Shown here: in pieces, positions 41,200-52,264 of the stretch | How positions within the stretch are numbered: the first letter of the stretch is position 1 | How the letters are laid out: each line of letters opens with the position of its first letter | DNA from: Ariolimax columbianus | Taxonomy: Eukaryota > Mollusca > Gastropoda > Stylommatophora > Arionidae | Direction: 5' to 3' | Length of the DNA: 64,000 bases | Assembly (NCBI GenBank): GCA_036924085.1 | Contig: JAVGWX010000002.1 | Coordinates: 49,241,416-49,305,415 of the forward strand | Program-made: the position numbers and the translations under genes | Notes under the pieces: model-generated | The model's input: only the letters and a program-made list of their open reading frames with translations | What the model was told of the DNA's origin: nothing | Databases searched by the model: none

Positions 41200-42385
41200 T
41201 TCATGATGAAATAGACCAACCCATTCGCATAGAGCAGGTGGGGTTTAGAAAAGGTTGACGAACTAGTGAGCAAATACTCGTCTTCGGCAACATTTAAGAA
41301 CAATGAAGGGAATGGCAAGGAGACATACACATTTACACATTACACATCAACGTTATAGATTTTGAAAAGGCAGTCGATAGTGTGCACATGGACATCATGC
41401 GGAAGACGCTGAGACATTATAGCATGCATACCACAGAAGAGAGTTAACATCATAGCTTTCTTATATAAAAATATTTTCTCTCAGTGAAGTCTGGGGTAAG
41501 CCAGGCATGTGGCATGTCATATTTACAATCCAATCTTAAATTGACTGAGTGATAAAAACACTATTAAGAAAGATCAGAGAGGTATAAGATGGGACCCATT
41601 CACCATGTTAAACTACCTCAATTTTACCATGATACAGCCATCTGGCTCATAAATATGAGCATATCCAGGATAAGAGTCCCAAGTTAGAAAAAAATTGCAT
41701 AACAAGAAAAGTTGAAGATGAAGACGAAGAAAACTCAAATAATGATGAATAGTGCAAACCAACAACCAGTGTCTCTGGGAAACCAAATGATGGAGGATAT
41801 AGAAGAGTTGACTTATCTCGGAAGTGTAGTATCACTCTAAGGAGAGACGGAATATGACATCAAATGTCGCTTATTAAGGTCAGGACCGCTTTAGCCATGA
41901 TAAAACCAATTTGAAAATCAAGTGTATTTAGTAGGAGAGCAAAACTTAGAAAATATATCGGGAGTGTCTTGTCAGTATTGCTGTATGGTTGGTGATGCTG
42001 GAGGGTGACTAAAAGATTAATAACCTTCCACCATACGCGCCTTGGTTGAATTATTCTAGTGTTTTAGCCAGACAAAATATCAAATGACAAACTCTTACAG
42101 GTCATCAGCCTTTAGATGTGCATATGGCGAAATGCTAATAGAGAGAAGATGGAGAGGGCTGGATCATGTCACGAGAAGGAGCCCGAACTTGCTCGCAATA
42201 AGCACCTATGTAGATACCGGACGGCAAGAGAAAGAAAGGTAGACCAAGAACTAGAGAAGCACGATGGAGGACGAGTTGTGGTCCGCATCTCAGGCATGGG
42301 TCAATGAACGCGAAAGGTTGCCCAAGACAGAGGCACTGAAAGTCCTTGTGGAAGCCTTGTGTGTCACATGGCATTAAGAGAAATA
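41200..42385 (+). pseudogene. second decayed LINE (RT and C-terminus)
   Basis: A different family in the same orientation: RIEQVGFRKG, then INVIDFEKAVDSVHMDIMRK (motif A, FEKAxDSV), KSGVSQACGMS (motif B remnant), no clear FADD, EDIEELTYLGSVVS, LIERRWRGLDHVTRRSPNLL, and GPHLRHGSMNAKGCPRQRH / AQDRG...LCHMAL at the end (about 42.32-42.37 kb). Multiple stops. The spacing between motifs is roughly natural, so decay is mainly by point changes and small indels. It ends at a C run (42388-42412). Confidence 0.82.
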
Positions 42386-42479
42386 GAAGTCATTCTCCCC
42401 CCCCCCCCCCTCCCCCAGAAAAAACAGTGCGCTGATCTTTCGTTGTACATTTTGTAGCGTCTGGTACCTAAAGTAATCA
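42386..42479. repeat. C run after LINE end
   Basis: CCCCCCCCCCCCTCCCCC at about 42397-42415, then unique sequence. Confidence 0.7.
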
Positions 42480-42605
42480 CAAAGCTGGATGTTGCTGCCA
42501 CATAATGACACATTTAGAAACTACCAACTACATTTTTCAACTACATTTCGGTATGTGACCTACTTACTGACTTATCCTCGTACTATACACTGATATCCGT
42601 TTAAC
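42480..42605 (+). repeat. dispersed repeat D, copy 2
   Basis: GGATGTTGCTGCCACATAAT, TTTAGAAACTACCAACTACA, then CATTTTTCAACTAC and TATCCTCGTACTATACACTG. About 120-bp partner of 31.56 kb. The two copies share the same right boundary within about 10 bp. Confidence 0.82.
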
Positions 42606-43298
42606 TTAATTCATAGTTATTTGTCTATATTATTCTCGTATGTCTAGTCCATGGTAAAGACTTTCGATCGGAACGTCGTTTAACGTCTGCTACCGTTTTC
42701 ATATCAAACTGATCGTTAACATTGTCTGCGTTTCGGCCATTGTTGTTATTGAGTTTTACATATTAGTTTGTATATGTCCGTTTTACTTTACCATTCTTTT
42801 AAACGGTAACTATATATATATAACAGGGCATGACACATTTTACGGTGGCTTACCATGCAGTCAAAAATGTCACCAGTCAGCAAGGTCGAACTACAGTCAT
42901 GCAATTTATGTTAACAAATGTAAAGTAGGCACTAAATAACCTGTATTTCTACATAGCAATGCGTACCAAACCAAAATATATTGTATTACGTACACATTAT
43001 TAATCTATTTCTTTTTAAGAAAAAAATGCACTGCTGTCAGAGGCACGCGCGTGTGTCCTTGAAGATCCTTCGTAGTTTTAGTACTACCATTTATCGATGG
43101 CTTTAGTAAGTTTAAATTGTGGTAGTGGAGATTCATTTGGATTCACTATCACAAGCAAGCTTATGTACAATCTATTAGAACAGTAATATCATGAATACTC
43201 GTGCGAGAGTCGTTATGTAAAAACGATTAAAACGGATATTTGTTTACTCCTCAAGCAAAAATGTGTACGCTTCACAGACGAGCAGACGATCGCTTTTG
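42606..43298. other. no recognisable feature
   Basis: AT-rich with a short TA run at about 42811-42820. No supported gene. Confidence 0.45.
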
Positions 43299-43475
43299 CC
43301 AAGCCCTGTATGTTTCTATTTTACTGTTTAATGTCAAGCCCTGTATGTATCTATGTTACTGTTTAATGTCAAGGCATGTATGTTTCTATGTTACTGTTTA
43401 CTGTCAAGGCATGTATGTTTCTATGTTACTGTTTAAATGTCAAGGTCTGTATGTAGCTATGTTACTGTTTAATAC
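43299..43475. repeat. 35-bp tandem repeat, 5 copies
   Basis: CAAGCCCTGTATGTATCTAT then GTTACTGTTTAATGT, with variants CAAGGCATGTATGTTTC. It gives an open frame of 94 codons (43240-43524) with periodic content that I do not consider coding. Confidence 0.9.
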
Positions 43476-43719
43476 ACACAGTGAGTGTGTTTACTCTTTT
43501 GTGCGCGCTGAAAATGGCGTTTAGTAGCGGTTTTGTAGCTTTCCTCTCATCCCGAGCGTACTGATGAAGGTGGGCAGTGGTCCTTCAGACGGTTGCTCTA
43601 TGCTTGACTTCATCTATGTGACGCTCACAACTAAAGGGAATTATATCGATCCACATCTCGTCAGCCAGACATCCTTAATACAGCCTGTTTCCAGTGAACG
43701 CTATATGAAAAAGAGATTG

Positions 43720-43830
43720 TAATCTTGGTCAGTATGTGACCCTGAAGCGACGTCCTGATCAGTATGTTGTGCCTGACCCTGACGCAACGTCTTGATCAGT
43801 ATGTTGTGCTTGACAGACTAGCGTCTCAGT
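43720..43830. repeat. short tandem repeat around TGATCAGTATGTTGTGC
   Basis: TTGGTCAGTATGTGACCCTG, CCTGATCAGTATGTTGTGCC and CTTGATCAGTATGTTGTGCT follow each other, with intervening GACGCAACGTC. About 2.5 copies of 35-50 bp. Confidence 0.75.
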
Positions 43831-43864
43831 TATCCATTTAAATATCATCATCATCAAGTCATTC

Positions 43865-44470
43865 AGTCCTGGTACTGGTTTGTAAGCTGAGGTCATTTGT
43901 GGCCATCTTCAGTTCAGCTAAGTCTTCACATCATGATTGTGACACAAAGGTGTTTCTTGGTCCCTTTCCCTGTATTTTGTCTTCCAAGACTTTCTTCACT
44001 GGGTCTTCATGACGTAGGTTGCGGTCTAGCTAGGCCAGTCATTGGTTTTGAATCTTTTGTAGCAGCTATCTTTTCTCTCCAACTTCCTCCAACATACTTT
44101 CGCTTGAACTTCTCTCTATCCATCTCACTTTCAGTAACACCACATCTCGAATGCTTCCAAGTATTTTCCCCCTTTTTTTATTTAGTGTCCATGTTTCAGA
44201 ACAGTACAGCGCCAGAGGCCAGACATATGAGGTAAGTATTTTGTTCTGTTGTTTCATATAAATGCTACCGGAAATCAGGACTATGTTTCTCTCTAAACGA
44301 TTTCTTTGTCAACGCATTTCGGGCTCTTATTTCTCTCGGGCATGGTCTGTTATGATGTGACTCAGATTTTGTAATTTGTAAACTTTCTCGATTTTGTTCC
44401 TTTCGATGGTTACCTTTAGTTCCGTTGGTCATTGTAGCTGTGATCACTTGTGACACTTCCAGCAGGAGTA
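43865..44470 (-). pseudogene. LINE RT-thumb and C-terminal fragment, decayed
   Basis: Minus-strand order: SQVITATMTNGTKGNHRKEQ, ITKSESHHNR..REIRARNALTKKSFREK (the ARIALAKKxF-type segment), then KQQNKILTSYVWPLALYCSE and TWTLNKK (the LYGSETWTL-type segment), VRWIERSSSESMLEEVGEKR, and TKYRERDQETP near 43.94 kb. Several frame changes. The order fits the end of an animal LINE ORF2. Confidence 0.78.
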
Positions 44471-44559
44471 TTGGCGTTTAGGGCATGGGAGATTGGTCTG
44501 GCGACTCTGGGAACAAAGGTTGCCTGAATGCGCGTCAAGGTCAATCACCGTTTTCACTA

Positions 44560-44900
44560 GAAAACGATGCGTGATCTAATTACATATGAATGTACATATT
44601 CGTGTGAATACGTAAAGTGATTGAAGTAATTGTGAATGTACAGACCACCTAAGGACAAGACCTGAATGTCTGTGGTATGTGCAGGACACTTTGGGAACGA
44701 TGTGTGTTGTGAGTGTATGTGCATGCAGAGATCGACTGAGTATGTGACCATAATTGAATATGTGATGCAACTATAAGTGGCGTGATCTAATTACATATGA
44801 ATGCACAGATAGCCTGAGCTTATGTTAACCGATTGTAAGAGGATGTACATATCACCTGATTTAAGGTGATCTGAATAAATGCGAATGCACAGAACGACCG
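44560..44900. repeat. degenerate repeats with a 24-bp direct repeat
   Basis: GCGTGATCTAATTACATATG AATG occurs at about 44570 and 44781, roughly 211 bp apart, with GTGAATGTACAGA/GCGAATGCACAGA-type words between. Overlapping minus open frames are not supported as genes. Confidence 0.6.
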
Positions 44901-44904
44901 AGTA

Positions 44905-45245
44905 CTTCTTCTTCTTCTTTTTCTGCGGTCGTTCTCTATCTCCCGCTACCAAACCCTGAAATGGCTTAAGTAGCAGAATGTAGTCCAGACAACCGAATGC
45001 GTTGTGTCGTAGTTTACAGCTTGACTGCGATCTTTGCACCTTTCGGTCCACACACATCCGACTTCAGCAAGCATTTTTTGAGTACCAGGTTGGCATTCCC
45101 TCTTCGATCTCTTCTCCTTAGCCAATCTGCCTTGCTGCAGCCTGTTATCCAGGATCATCGCGTGGAGGTGTAGAAGGGTCTTAGCAGCTCTGGTTCGCTG
45201 ACCCTGACGCTAGCAGTCAGCCATGGGTCGCTGACCACTGCAGCT
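44905..45245 (-). mobile_element. SINE-like family B, most complete copy
   Basis: Plus-strand wording: (CTT)n TTTTTCTGCGGTCGTTCTC, CTCCCGCTACCAAACCCTGA, AGCAGAATGTAGTCCAGACA, TGCACCTTTCGGTCCACACA, CATCCGACTTCAGCAAGCAT, TACCAGGTTGGCATTCCCTC, GCCTTGCTGCAGCCTGTTAT, TAGCAGCTCTGGTTCGCTGA, CAGTCAGCCATGGGTCGCTG. Read on the minus strand it ends GCAGAAAAAGAAGAAGAAG, like the RNase H LINE. A polymerase III head is not obvious. Non-autonomous element, mobilised in trans (inference). Confidence 0.8.
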
Positions 45246-45599
45246 AATGCGCTGCTCAGCATCTTGATCCCCGACTGAGTACGTAATCCGATCGTGAGAG
45301 GACGAGTTTATGAGTGTGTGTTGAGTGTACAGATAAGTGAAGTGCAGCGGCGATAGCTTGGGTTATGTATTTTAGGGGAAATATTAAAAGGTAGTGCTTA
45401 AAACCTCAGATGTAGTTCAATATATATATATATATATATATATATTTGTATGATTATTTAGTTTAGACGTACTTTGTTCTTTTTGTTAATATTGTTTTGA
45501 TTTAACAATTATGAAATCATGTCATTTTTGTTGGATAGTATGTACTGGGTTATTTACTGTGTGAAATCATGTCGTGGTGTAGATACATATTGTAACTCT
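45246..45599. other. TA microsatellite in featureless DNA
   Basis: (TA)n of about 26 bp at 45421-45446; otherwise no feature. Confidence 0.6.
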
Positions 45600-45790
45600 T
45601 TAGATGTCAACTCCACATCTAAGGCTTACGCTGCCAAACACCGTCTTGGTCTTTTCTGTATTTATTTTAATGTCGTTGTTTCGCTGATTTTATTGAGCTG
45701 TGTTTGTAGGCATTCCTGTGTCGCTTTTATACAGGCTTGATCATCAGCAAACTTCATTGCCTCTATTTGTTCGGTATTTATCTTTATCCC
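45600..45790 (-). pseudogene. LINE reverse transcriptase motif C fragment
   Basis: The minus strand reads NTEQIEAMKFADDQACIKAT (catalytic FADD near 45750), QECLQTQLNKISETTTL, then after a 1-nt loss KINTEKTKT. This is the FADDxxxI...L...T...L.IN.EKTK segment of non-LTR reverse transcriptase. A lone 190-bp scrap; family not assignable. Confidence 0.82.
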
Positions 45791-46156
45791 TAGATTTAGA
45801 GGGAGTGCATGGGAGATAATTGGGTGAATAAGAATGAAGAAAAGGAGCTCTTAAACACGAATAGTGATAAAACTACCCCAGGAAACGCCAGGTACTACTC
45901 TTAGTTATTGATAAACCTCCTACATCCAAACCTGTAATCTTTAGTAGTAGAAAAGCTATTGAAAATAATTCAACTCAGGTGAAGTTTAAAAATTGGTTGT
46001 TATGTCGTGTTGGTTTGGTCCTCACAATAACTTTATCTAGCGATTTAAAACAAAACCCAGTAGTCTGTTTCCGGTTATCTGCAGGGAGATAGTGCTGACA
46101 CCAAATTGACGCATTTAGAAAGGTAATTCGGGTTACAGTAAAACAAACAAACAATC
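45791..46156. other. no recognisable feature
   Basis: Possibly a weak dispersed repeat D match near 46.11 kb (GACGCATTTAGAAA). Nothing else. Confidence 0.4.
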
Positions 46157-46245
46157 ACACACAAAACGACATAGATAAGGAAAATGACACAAAACGACGT
46201 AGATAAGGAAAATGACACAAAACGACGTAGATAAGGAAAATGCGT
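46157..46245. repeat. 28-bp tandem repeat, 3 copies
   Basis: AATGACACAAAACGACGTAG then ATAAGGAA, three near-identical copies; the first has CATAG. Confidence 0.9.
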
Positions 46246-47015
46246 CTTAACAAAAAAATTCGCATCTCGAATGTTCTATCAGCAATACCTGACACCAGAA
46301 ATCAATAGGTCGCTATTTATGCCGGTCATTCAACTGGGTACACACAGCCACCGACCTTTCCTGCCAAATAATCGTCTTCAATTTATGAAACCGCAATGAT
46401 TCATGGGACGGACGGTTCCGGCAAATTTTCTGCGCACATCCGGAAGACCATCAATCTATGGTTCAAACATCCGGAAGATCACCACTCTAAGGCTCAAAAC
46501 TGATCGGACACACTTCATCGTCTTTTAATGGTTATTTTTATTTTCTTTAAATCATGCTTCTTTCTTTCCTCCTCTTCATGTTATGCTTTATTCCACTTCT
46601 AACATCCTTTATTCTTGTTTAGCTATTGTGTTCAGTCAATCCATATTTTTCTGTCAATACTACTCGGTCTTGTTCCAAACTGGACTTCATTTTCTGCCAT
46701 CTTGTTTCTTCATTCATTATTTGAATTCCCTATTTGTTATCAACTGTTTCGGCTTCTGATCATGTGTCGTCTTCTTCGTCCACTTCAGTTTCCTTCAACC
46801 GTTCTTCAATCGTCTTGTATTTTATGAAAATGCTGACTACATCGCTCATTGCTACCGTTTCTGTTTGATGATTCAGCAACTTAATCTCTCACTCACATTC
46901 ACTTTATGACTCCCTCTCTTTCTTTATCTCTTTCAGTCAATATATGTCTCTCTTTATCACTCATACTCTTTGCCTCTCTGTCTCGCACTTTTGTCATACA
47001 CTATCACTTACATTC
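46246..47015. other. no recognisable feature
   Basis: From 46.5 kb on, T/C-rich. A duplicated phrase ACATCCGGAAGA lies near 46.43 and 46.47 kb. Plus-strand open frames (46615-46827, 46906-47109) are hydrophobic low-complexity frames without a recognisable domain. Confidence 0.4.
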
Positions 47016-47021
47016 TCATTT

Positions 47022-47076
<55 letters not shown>
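47016..47076. repeat. (CT)n microsatellite
   Basis: About 25 CT steps with one TTTCTC interruption at each side. Confidence 0.9.
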
Positions 47077-47078
<2 letters not shown>

Positions 47079-47584
47079 TATCGATACTGAATTTTTCTTT
47101 CACCTTTGAAGTTATAACGTTTTTGCCGTACTAGGGCCCGGTCAAAGAACCTCTCCATAAGCTGACGCTGAAAGGCACAAACAGGTCACAAGCGAAAAGA
47201 AGAAGAAGAGGCAAACAAACTTAGGCTTAGTGCGCACGTCATATGTTCAGATGACCGCCACCAAAACCAAACGGTCTGAGCTCTTCGACTCAAAACCCTT
47301 GCTAATGTATACTACTAACATTTTACGTGTAATCCGCTCGGAGATGTGGGCAACGGTTTTACTGATAACGCACATGTACAAAGCTTACACAGCCGCTAAA
47401 AGTGTTGCAATCAGACGCAAAGAGATGGGGACATGTCCTCATACTGAAGACTAGGCACACATTATGGAAACTTGAGAGATGGCCTTATTGGTATTCTTGA
47501 GATTACAAACAGCCACCGTTGGATGAGTAATTCATGAGATTGGTCGTCTCGTTATTATTTTCCTTAGAAACAAGTTATTCCCTC
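47077..47584. other. no supported gene
   Basis: One 74-codon plus-strand open frame (47230-47454, MRTSYVQMTATKTKRSEL...) has no recognisable domain. Non-repetitive; status undecided. Confidence 0.35.
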
Positions 47585-48135
47585 ATTTATTCCTGTATCA
47601 TATCGAGTATATAGACTATTCTTTGTAGAGCTTTCTTTCATTTCTGTATCATACAAATAAGTGGGCTTTTGTTTCTAGGGCTTTCTTTTACTCATGTATC
47701 TTACAAGTATATATGATATTGCTTCTAGAACTTTCTTTTACTCCTGTATCACACAAGCATACGAAGTATTGGTTCTAGAGCGTTCTTTTACTGTTGTATC
47801 TTACGAGTATATAGGCTATCGTTTTTAGAGCTTTCTTTTACTCTTGTATCTTACGAGTAAATAGGCTATTGTTTCTAGAGCTTTCTTTTACTCCTGGATC
47901 TAACGAGTGTATAGGCTATTGGTTCTAGAGTTTTCTGTAACTCCTGTATCATACAAGTATATGAGGTATTGATTCTAGAGCTTTCTTTTACTCCTGTATC
48001 ATACAAGTAGATATGCTATTGGTTTAAGAGCTTTATGTTACTCCTGTATCATACAAGTAAATGCGGTATTGATTCTAGAGCTTTCTTTTATTCCTGTATC
48101 CTACGAGTATATAGGCTATTGGTTCTAGAGATTTC
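47585..48135. repeat. 50-bp minisatellite, about 11 copies
   Basis: TAGAGCTTTCTTTTACTCCT, then GTATCATACAAGTATATAGG, then CTATTGGTTC. Variants CTTACGAGTA and GAGGTATTGATTC are interspersed. Confidence 0.93.
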
Positions 48136-48689
48136 TTCAATGCAAAGAGGGGTATTTAACATCAAACTAGACTCCACTACAACGCATGGTCAGCCAGGTT
48201 TTTTGAGTCTGTCAATTAACTATCAAAACATACAACCACATCTAAGTATTCTTACATGTCTATCCTCATTCTCATGATTTGTTAGCGGTTTTCATGTGTG
48301 CTATTCTTTGTCCCAAATGAAGGCCTCTGTGCGGTAACGCAGTTTCGGTCAATATTATTTTTCCGACTTTGAATCTGAGCTATACTTGTCAGTGTCTCCA
48401 CGTCCTACACTAAGCAGTTGAAGTCTCTGTGAATTGTGGGCCAACACTGTCACGTGTTATAGACTTTCTATCCGATATGGGATAGATCCAGGATACAACT
48501 CTTGAGGGCAACCCTAGTGTCACCTCCCGATATCTAAAAATCTTCATGTGATCAAACGGTGGTCTGTCTGCTACTTTCTCTTGATAAAATTGTCCTACAA
48601 CTTTTGTGTTTTTTATTCACAATTGGAATGTTTCACTTATTGTAATATGTGTGTACATGCCTATTCATGCCAGTGGTTCTTTGGCTGAA
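48136..48689. other. no recognisable feature
   Basis: Mixed sequence without a supported feature. Confidence 0.45.
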
Positions 48690-48800
48690 GCGTACCTCTA
48701 CCCTTCTCAAAAGGCGACTAAAGAGGGATGTTCGTGGGACTGGCAACCTCATGATGTAAAATCGCTGCTATTTGAAACTCACTAGAAATACACGGAAACG
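48690..48800 (+). repeat. dispersed repeat family A copy, well preserved
   Basis: CTACCCTTCTCAAAAGGCGA, CTAAAGAGGGATGTTCGTGG, GACTGGCAACCTCATGATGT, AAAATCGCTGCTATT. One of the clearest copies for building a consensus. Confidence 0.7.
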
Positions 48801-48864
48801 TGTTCCTCTAAAGTGACCAGGGTAGTGCTGGCCATGTGTTTTACCTGGAGCGAAACGGAGAAAT

Positions 48865-49125
48865 TCTTCTTGTTCGGAGTTTATCTTGAAAATAACACTA
48901 TATTGTAGGTTTCGGTGAGACTAATATATGCGCCTTTCGGCCCGACTCATCAGATTCAGTTGGATTTTTTTATTTGCCTTCATATAGCGGTCCGTTTTTC
49001 TTAGCCTGACTGCACTTGTGTTGTTGCCTGTTTCCAGGACCGTGCTTAGATGCGGAATAAGGTCTTAGTCAGCTCTGGTTCGCTGAACCTGACGAAATCA
49101 GTCAGATATGAGTCGCTGGCTGCTG
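48865..49125 (-). mobile_element. SINE-like family B copy
   Basis: TTCTTCTTGTTCGGAG, GCGCCTTTCGGCCCGACTCA, TCTTAGCCTGACTGCACTTG, TTGCCTGTTTCCAGGACCGT, AGCTCTGGTTCGCTGAACCT. The order matches 44.9 kb. Its distal part merges into the 38-bp array at 49.13 kb. Confidence 0.75.
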
Positions 49126-49129
49126 TCAG

Positions 49130-49665
49130 TTCATTCACTGAGCAGATCTTTTGGCCCAGACATTTAGCTCATTCACTGGGCTGATCTTCTGGCCCGGACA
49201 TTTAGCTCATTCACTGGGCTGATCTTCTGGCCCGGACATTTAGCTCATTCACTAGGCTGATCTTCTGGCCCGGACATATAGCTCATTCACTGGGTGGATC
49301 TTCTGGTCCAGACATTTAGCTCATTCACTGGGCTGATATTCTAGCCCAGACATTTAGCTCATTCACTGGGCTGATCCTCTGGCCCAGACATTTAGCTCAT
49401 TCACTGGGCTGATATTCTGGCCCGGACATTTAGCTCATTCACTGGGCTGATCTTCTGGCTCGGACATTTAGCTCATTCACTGGGCTGATCCTCTGGCCCA
49501 GACATTTAGCTCATTCACTGGGCTGATATTCTGGCCCGGACATTTAGCTCATTCACTGGGCTGATCTTTTGGCTCGGACATTTAGCTTATTCAATGGCCG
49601 GATCTTCTGGCCCGGACATTTAGCTCATTCACTGGGCTGATCTTCTGACCCGGTCTGTCAGCTCA
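49130..49665. repeat. 38-bp minisatellite, about 14 copies
   Basis: TCATTCACTGGGCTGATCTT then CTGGCCCGGACATTTAGC. The first unit (TTCATTCACTGAGCAGATCT) sits at the distal end of the family B copy, where the 44.9 kb copy has GCTAATGCGCTGCTCAGCAT, so the array probably arose from it. Confidence 0.94.
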
Positions 49666-50195
49666 TTTAGTGTGCTACATTTTGGGGCCCGGACTTTTAG
49701 CTCATTCAGTGTGCTACATCTTGGGGCCCGGACTGTTAGCTCATTCAATGTGCTACATCTTGGGGCCCAGACTGTCAGCTCATTCAGTGTACTACATCTT
49801 GGGGCCCAGACAGTCAGCTCATTCAGTGTGCTACATCTTGGGGCCCAGACTGTCAGCTCATTCAGTGTGCTACATCTTGGGGCCCAGACTGTCAGCTCAT
49901 TCAGTGTGCTACATCTTGGGGCCCGGACTGTCAGCTTATTCAGTGTGCTACATCTTGGGGTTAGGACTGTCAGCTCATTCAGTGTGCTACATGTTGGGGC
50001 CCAGACTGTCAGCTCATTCAGTGTGCTACATCTTGGGGCCCGGACTGTTAGCTTAATCAGTGTTCTACATCTTGGGGCCCGGACTGTTAGCTCATTCAGT
50101 GTGTTACATCTTGGGGCCCGGACTGTTAGCTGAATCAGTGTCTACATTTTGGGGCCCAGACTGTTAGCTCATTCACTGGGCTGATCTTCGGGCTC
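49666..50195. repeat. 39-bp minisatellite, about 13 copies
   Basis: TCATTCAGTGTGCTACATCT then TGGGGCCCGGACTGTCAGC. It follows the 38-bp array without a gap and shares the frame (TCATTCA...GGCCCGGAC...AGC). 39 bp is 13 codons, so two plus-strand frames stay open (128 and 153 codons). The last unit reverts to the CACTGGGCTGATCTTCGGG type. Confidence 0.94.
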
Positions 50196-50204
50196 GGACT
50201 GTTC

Positions 50205-50340
50205 TTCCTCAATCGTTAAATCAATCATTCTTCTGCAATAATTTAGTTTACCATTCTTCTCTAGTCCTTAAATTAATCGTTTTTCTGAACTCGGTCATTC
50301 TTCTTCAATCGTTAAATCAATCTTCTCTCTTGTATTCTTC
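50205..50340. repeat. degenerate repeat around CAATCGTTAAATCAATC
   Basis: TTCCTCAATCGTTAAATCAA, CTAGTCCTTAAATTAATCGT and TCTTCAATCGTTAAATCAAT, at about 45-60 bp spacing. Confidence 0.65.
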
Positions 50341-51229
50341 TCATTGTTTCTTATTATGACGCGTTGCGATTAAAATGGACAGCGATTAAGACTCACCTTT
50401 ACAATATTTTCTACATTGCCATGTCAACATGTGTGCCTCTGGGCCAGTTAAGGCCCGAGTGTCGTGTGTTTGCGACAACGGGCACGTACAATAAACACGG
50501 TCTTTGAGTTAATGCCTAAGGATACAGATGTGACTTAATTGCTCATCCTTTATCCTGCGATATAAAGGTTTGTCACAAACAACTACAGGCTGCTCTATAT
50601 ATCGCTTCCTTCCTGGACTGATTCAAACATAGAAGGCGCAGCTGGTTTCTGATAGATTGTCTCATGTTGTCGTTCCAGCGGATTGTGTGCTGTTCATTGT
50701 CCTGGATCCCTGGCTCTTGCCGTCCCATGATTTATGTGGTTGTCGATTTTCTATCATTCTGCAGCCGTTTATCAAACCACCGTAGTTGAATTTGCTCCAA
50801 TCGAGTATGAAGTGGTTAGCTGTTGTTATTAATAAATCTAGCACAGATTACATAAAACAGACGATATATTTCAGCACGCTTTGCAGATCTGATCTGCCCA
50901 ATGTCTAGCAGACACTGTCATGTTCGAATGCTCACTTAAATAATGCAAAACCTTATAAGATGCCCTTAATGGGCTTTCAAGCCCACCCCAAACAGAAGAT
51001 TGCTAGACAAGGACAGATATGAGATTAATTTCGACATTCCAACTGCTGAACTTACACACTCCAGATGCTGTAAAGATGTCAGGATAACATATCCCAATCA
51101 CAATTAAGAAACGCCAAACCGGAAACAGGATGATGCGAACAGAATATAACTTAAGGGGTACTGGAATGACAACATAATTTATTAAACTGCAAATACGGAT
51201 CACGGTTTTGCCAAGAAATCCCAGTGTTA
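50341..51229. other. about 0.9 kb without supported feature
   Basis: Mixed sequence. Minus-strand open frames (50662-50844, 51003-51203) have no domain. Confidence 0.45.
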
Positions 51230-51335
51230 TCTTTGGAGGAAGGAATAGACCCTCTGCAACCTTTCAAGCATTTTCGTAAAATGTAATTACGAGGATAGTG
51301 GATGATGTTAGCTAACATTATCATGTCGTACGAGT
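51230..51335 (+). repeat. dispersed repeat family A copy, diverged
   Basis: GGAAGGAATAGACCCTCTGC, AACCTTTCAAGCATTTTCGT, then ATGTTAGCTAACATTATCAT with ATGTCG. Compare GAATAGAGCCTCTGTAACCT at 1.61 kb. Confidence 0.6.
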
Positions 51336-51419
51336 TTTTAAATAAATATCGCTATACGAGCTCACAGGATCCTTTGTCGAATGTTTCCGGTAAGAATGTA
51401 TACACGTCTGCGGCAACAT

Positions 51420-51545
51420 AATGAGTAAAGTGGAGAAGACAAAGAAGAGAAGAGGAAGCAGAAGAAGATGAAGGAGGAGCAGTATGGAAAAGAACAAGAA
51501 GAAGAAGAAGAAGAAGAAGAGGAAAAAAAGAAGAAAAAGATGGCA
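51420..51545. repeat. purine-rich GAA tract
   Basis: GAAGAAGAAG-type runs at 51442-51540. Minus-strand Leu/Phe-rich open frames are artefacts. Confidence 0.8.
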
Positions 51546-51782
51546 TAAGCTTAGTGACAACATGGGAGAACAAAATAGTACCACTCTAACATTCCATGTA
51601 CGATGAAAACAGTGACATAAGAGTGTTGCACATAAATCTAGCAGCTACATCGTACAAAATCAAATTTCTACAAGCGCTACCAGTGCGAGGTCGCTCGCAG
51701 AGAGTTTAAATAAGCTTCCTGAAAGCTGTAGTGGCTATCATATGTTTCATATGAAGAAAAGCAGAGACGAAAATATAAAATG

Positions 51783-52020
51783 ACAGCGACGCAGAGGCAG
51801 ACCTATCAACAGAGGCGCAGAGGCAGACATATCAATAGAGGTGCAGAAGCAGACATATCAATAGAGGTACAGAGGCGGACTTATCAACAGAGGCGCAGAA
51901 ACAGTTTTCAACAGAAGCCCAGAGGCACACCTATGGACAGCTGCGCAGAGAAAGACCTATCAACAGAGGCGCAGAGACAGACCTATAAACAGAGGCGCAG
52001 AGACAGACCAACGTTGGTAT
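51783..52020. repeat. 26-bp tandem repeat, about 9 copies
   Basis: AGAGGCGCAGAGGCAGACAT then ATCAAT (51811 to 51837 = 26 bp). 26 bp shifts the frame, and the 89-codon open frame (51780-52049) is the array. Confidence 0.9.
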
Positions 52021-52264
52021 TAACACTGATCATTGAGCAGGGGCAATAGCGGAAACAACATCACAGAGAGAAAGTTAGAAAAGAGAAAACAAAAATATCG
52101 TTACAAATCTAAAGCAAATCAGAATAGGAAGCAATTAGAAAAGAAAAATACTGCAAAATAACAAAGACTGTTGAGACACTATATAGAGAAATTGAAGACA
52201 TAAACAAGCAAGATGGATACAATCAACAAGAAATACGGAACAAACAAAAAACAAGACAAAAAGA

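Noticed and set aside
47230..47454. 74-codon frame as a small gene
   Set aside because: No domain, signal peptide or context support; length is within chance expectation.
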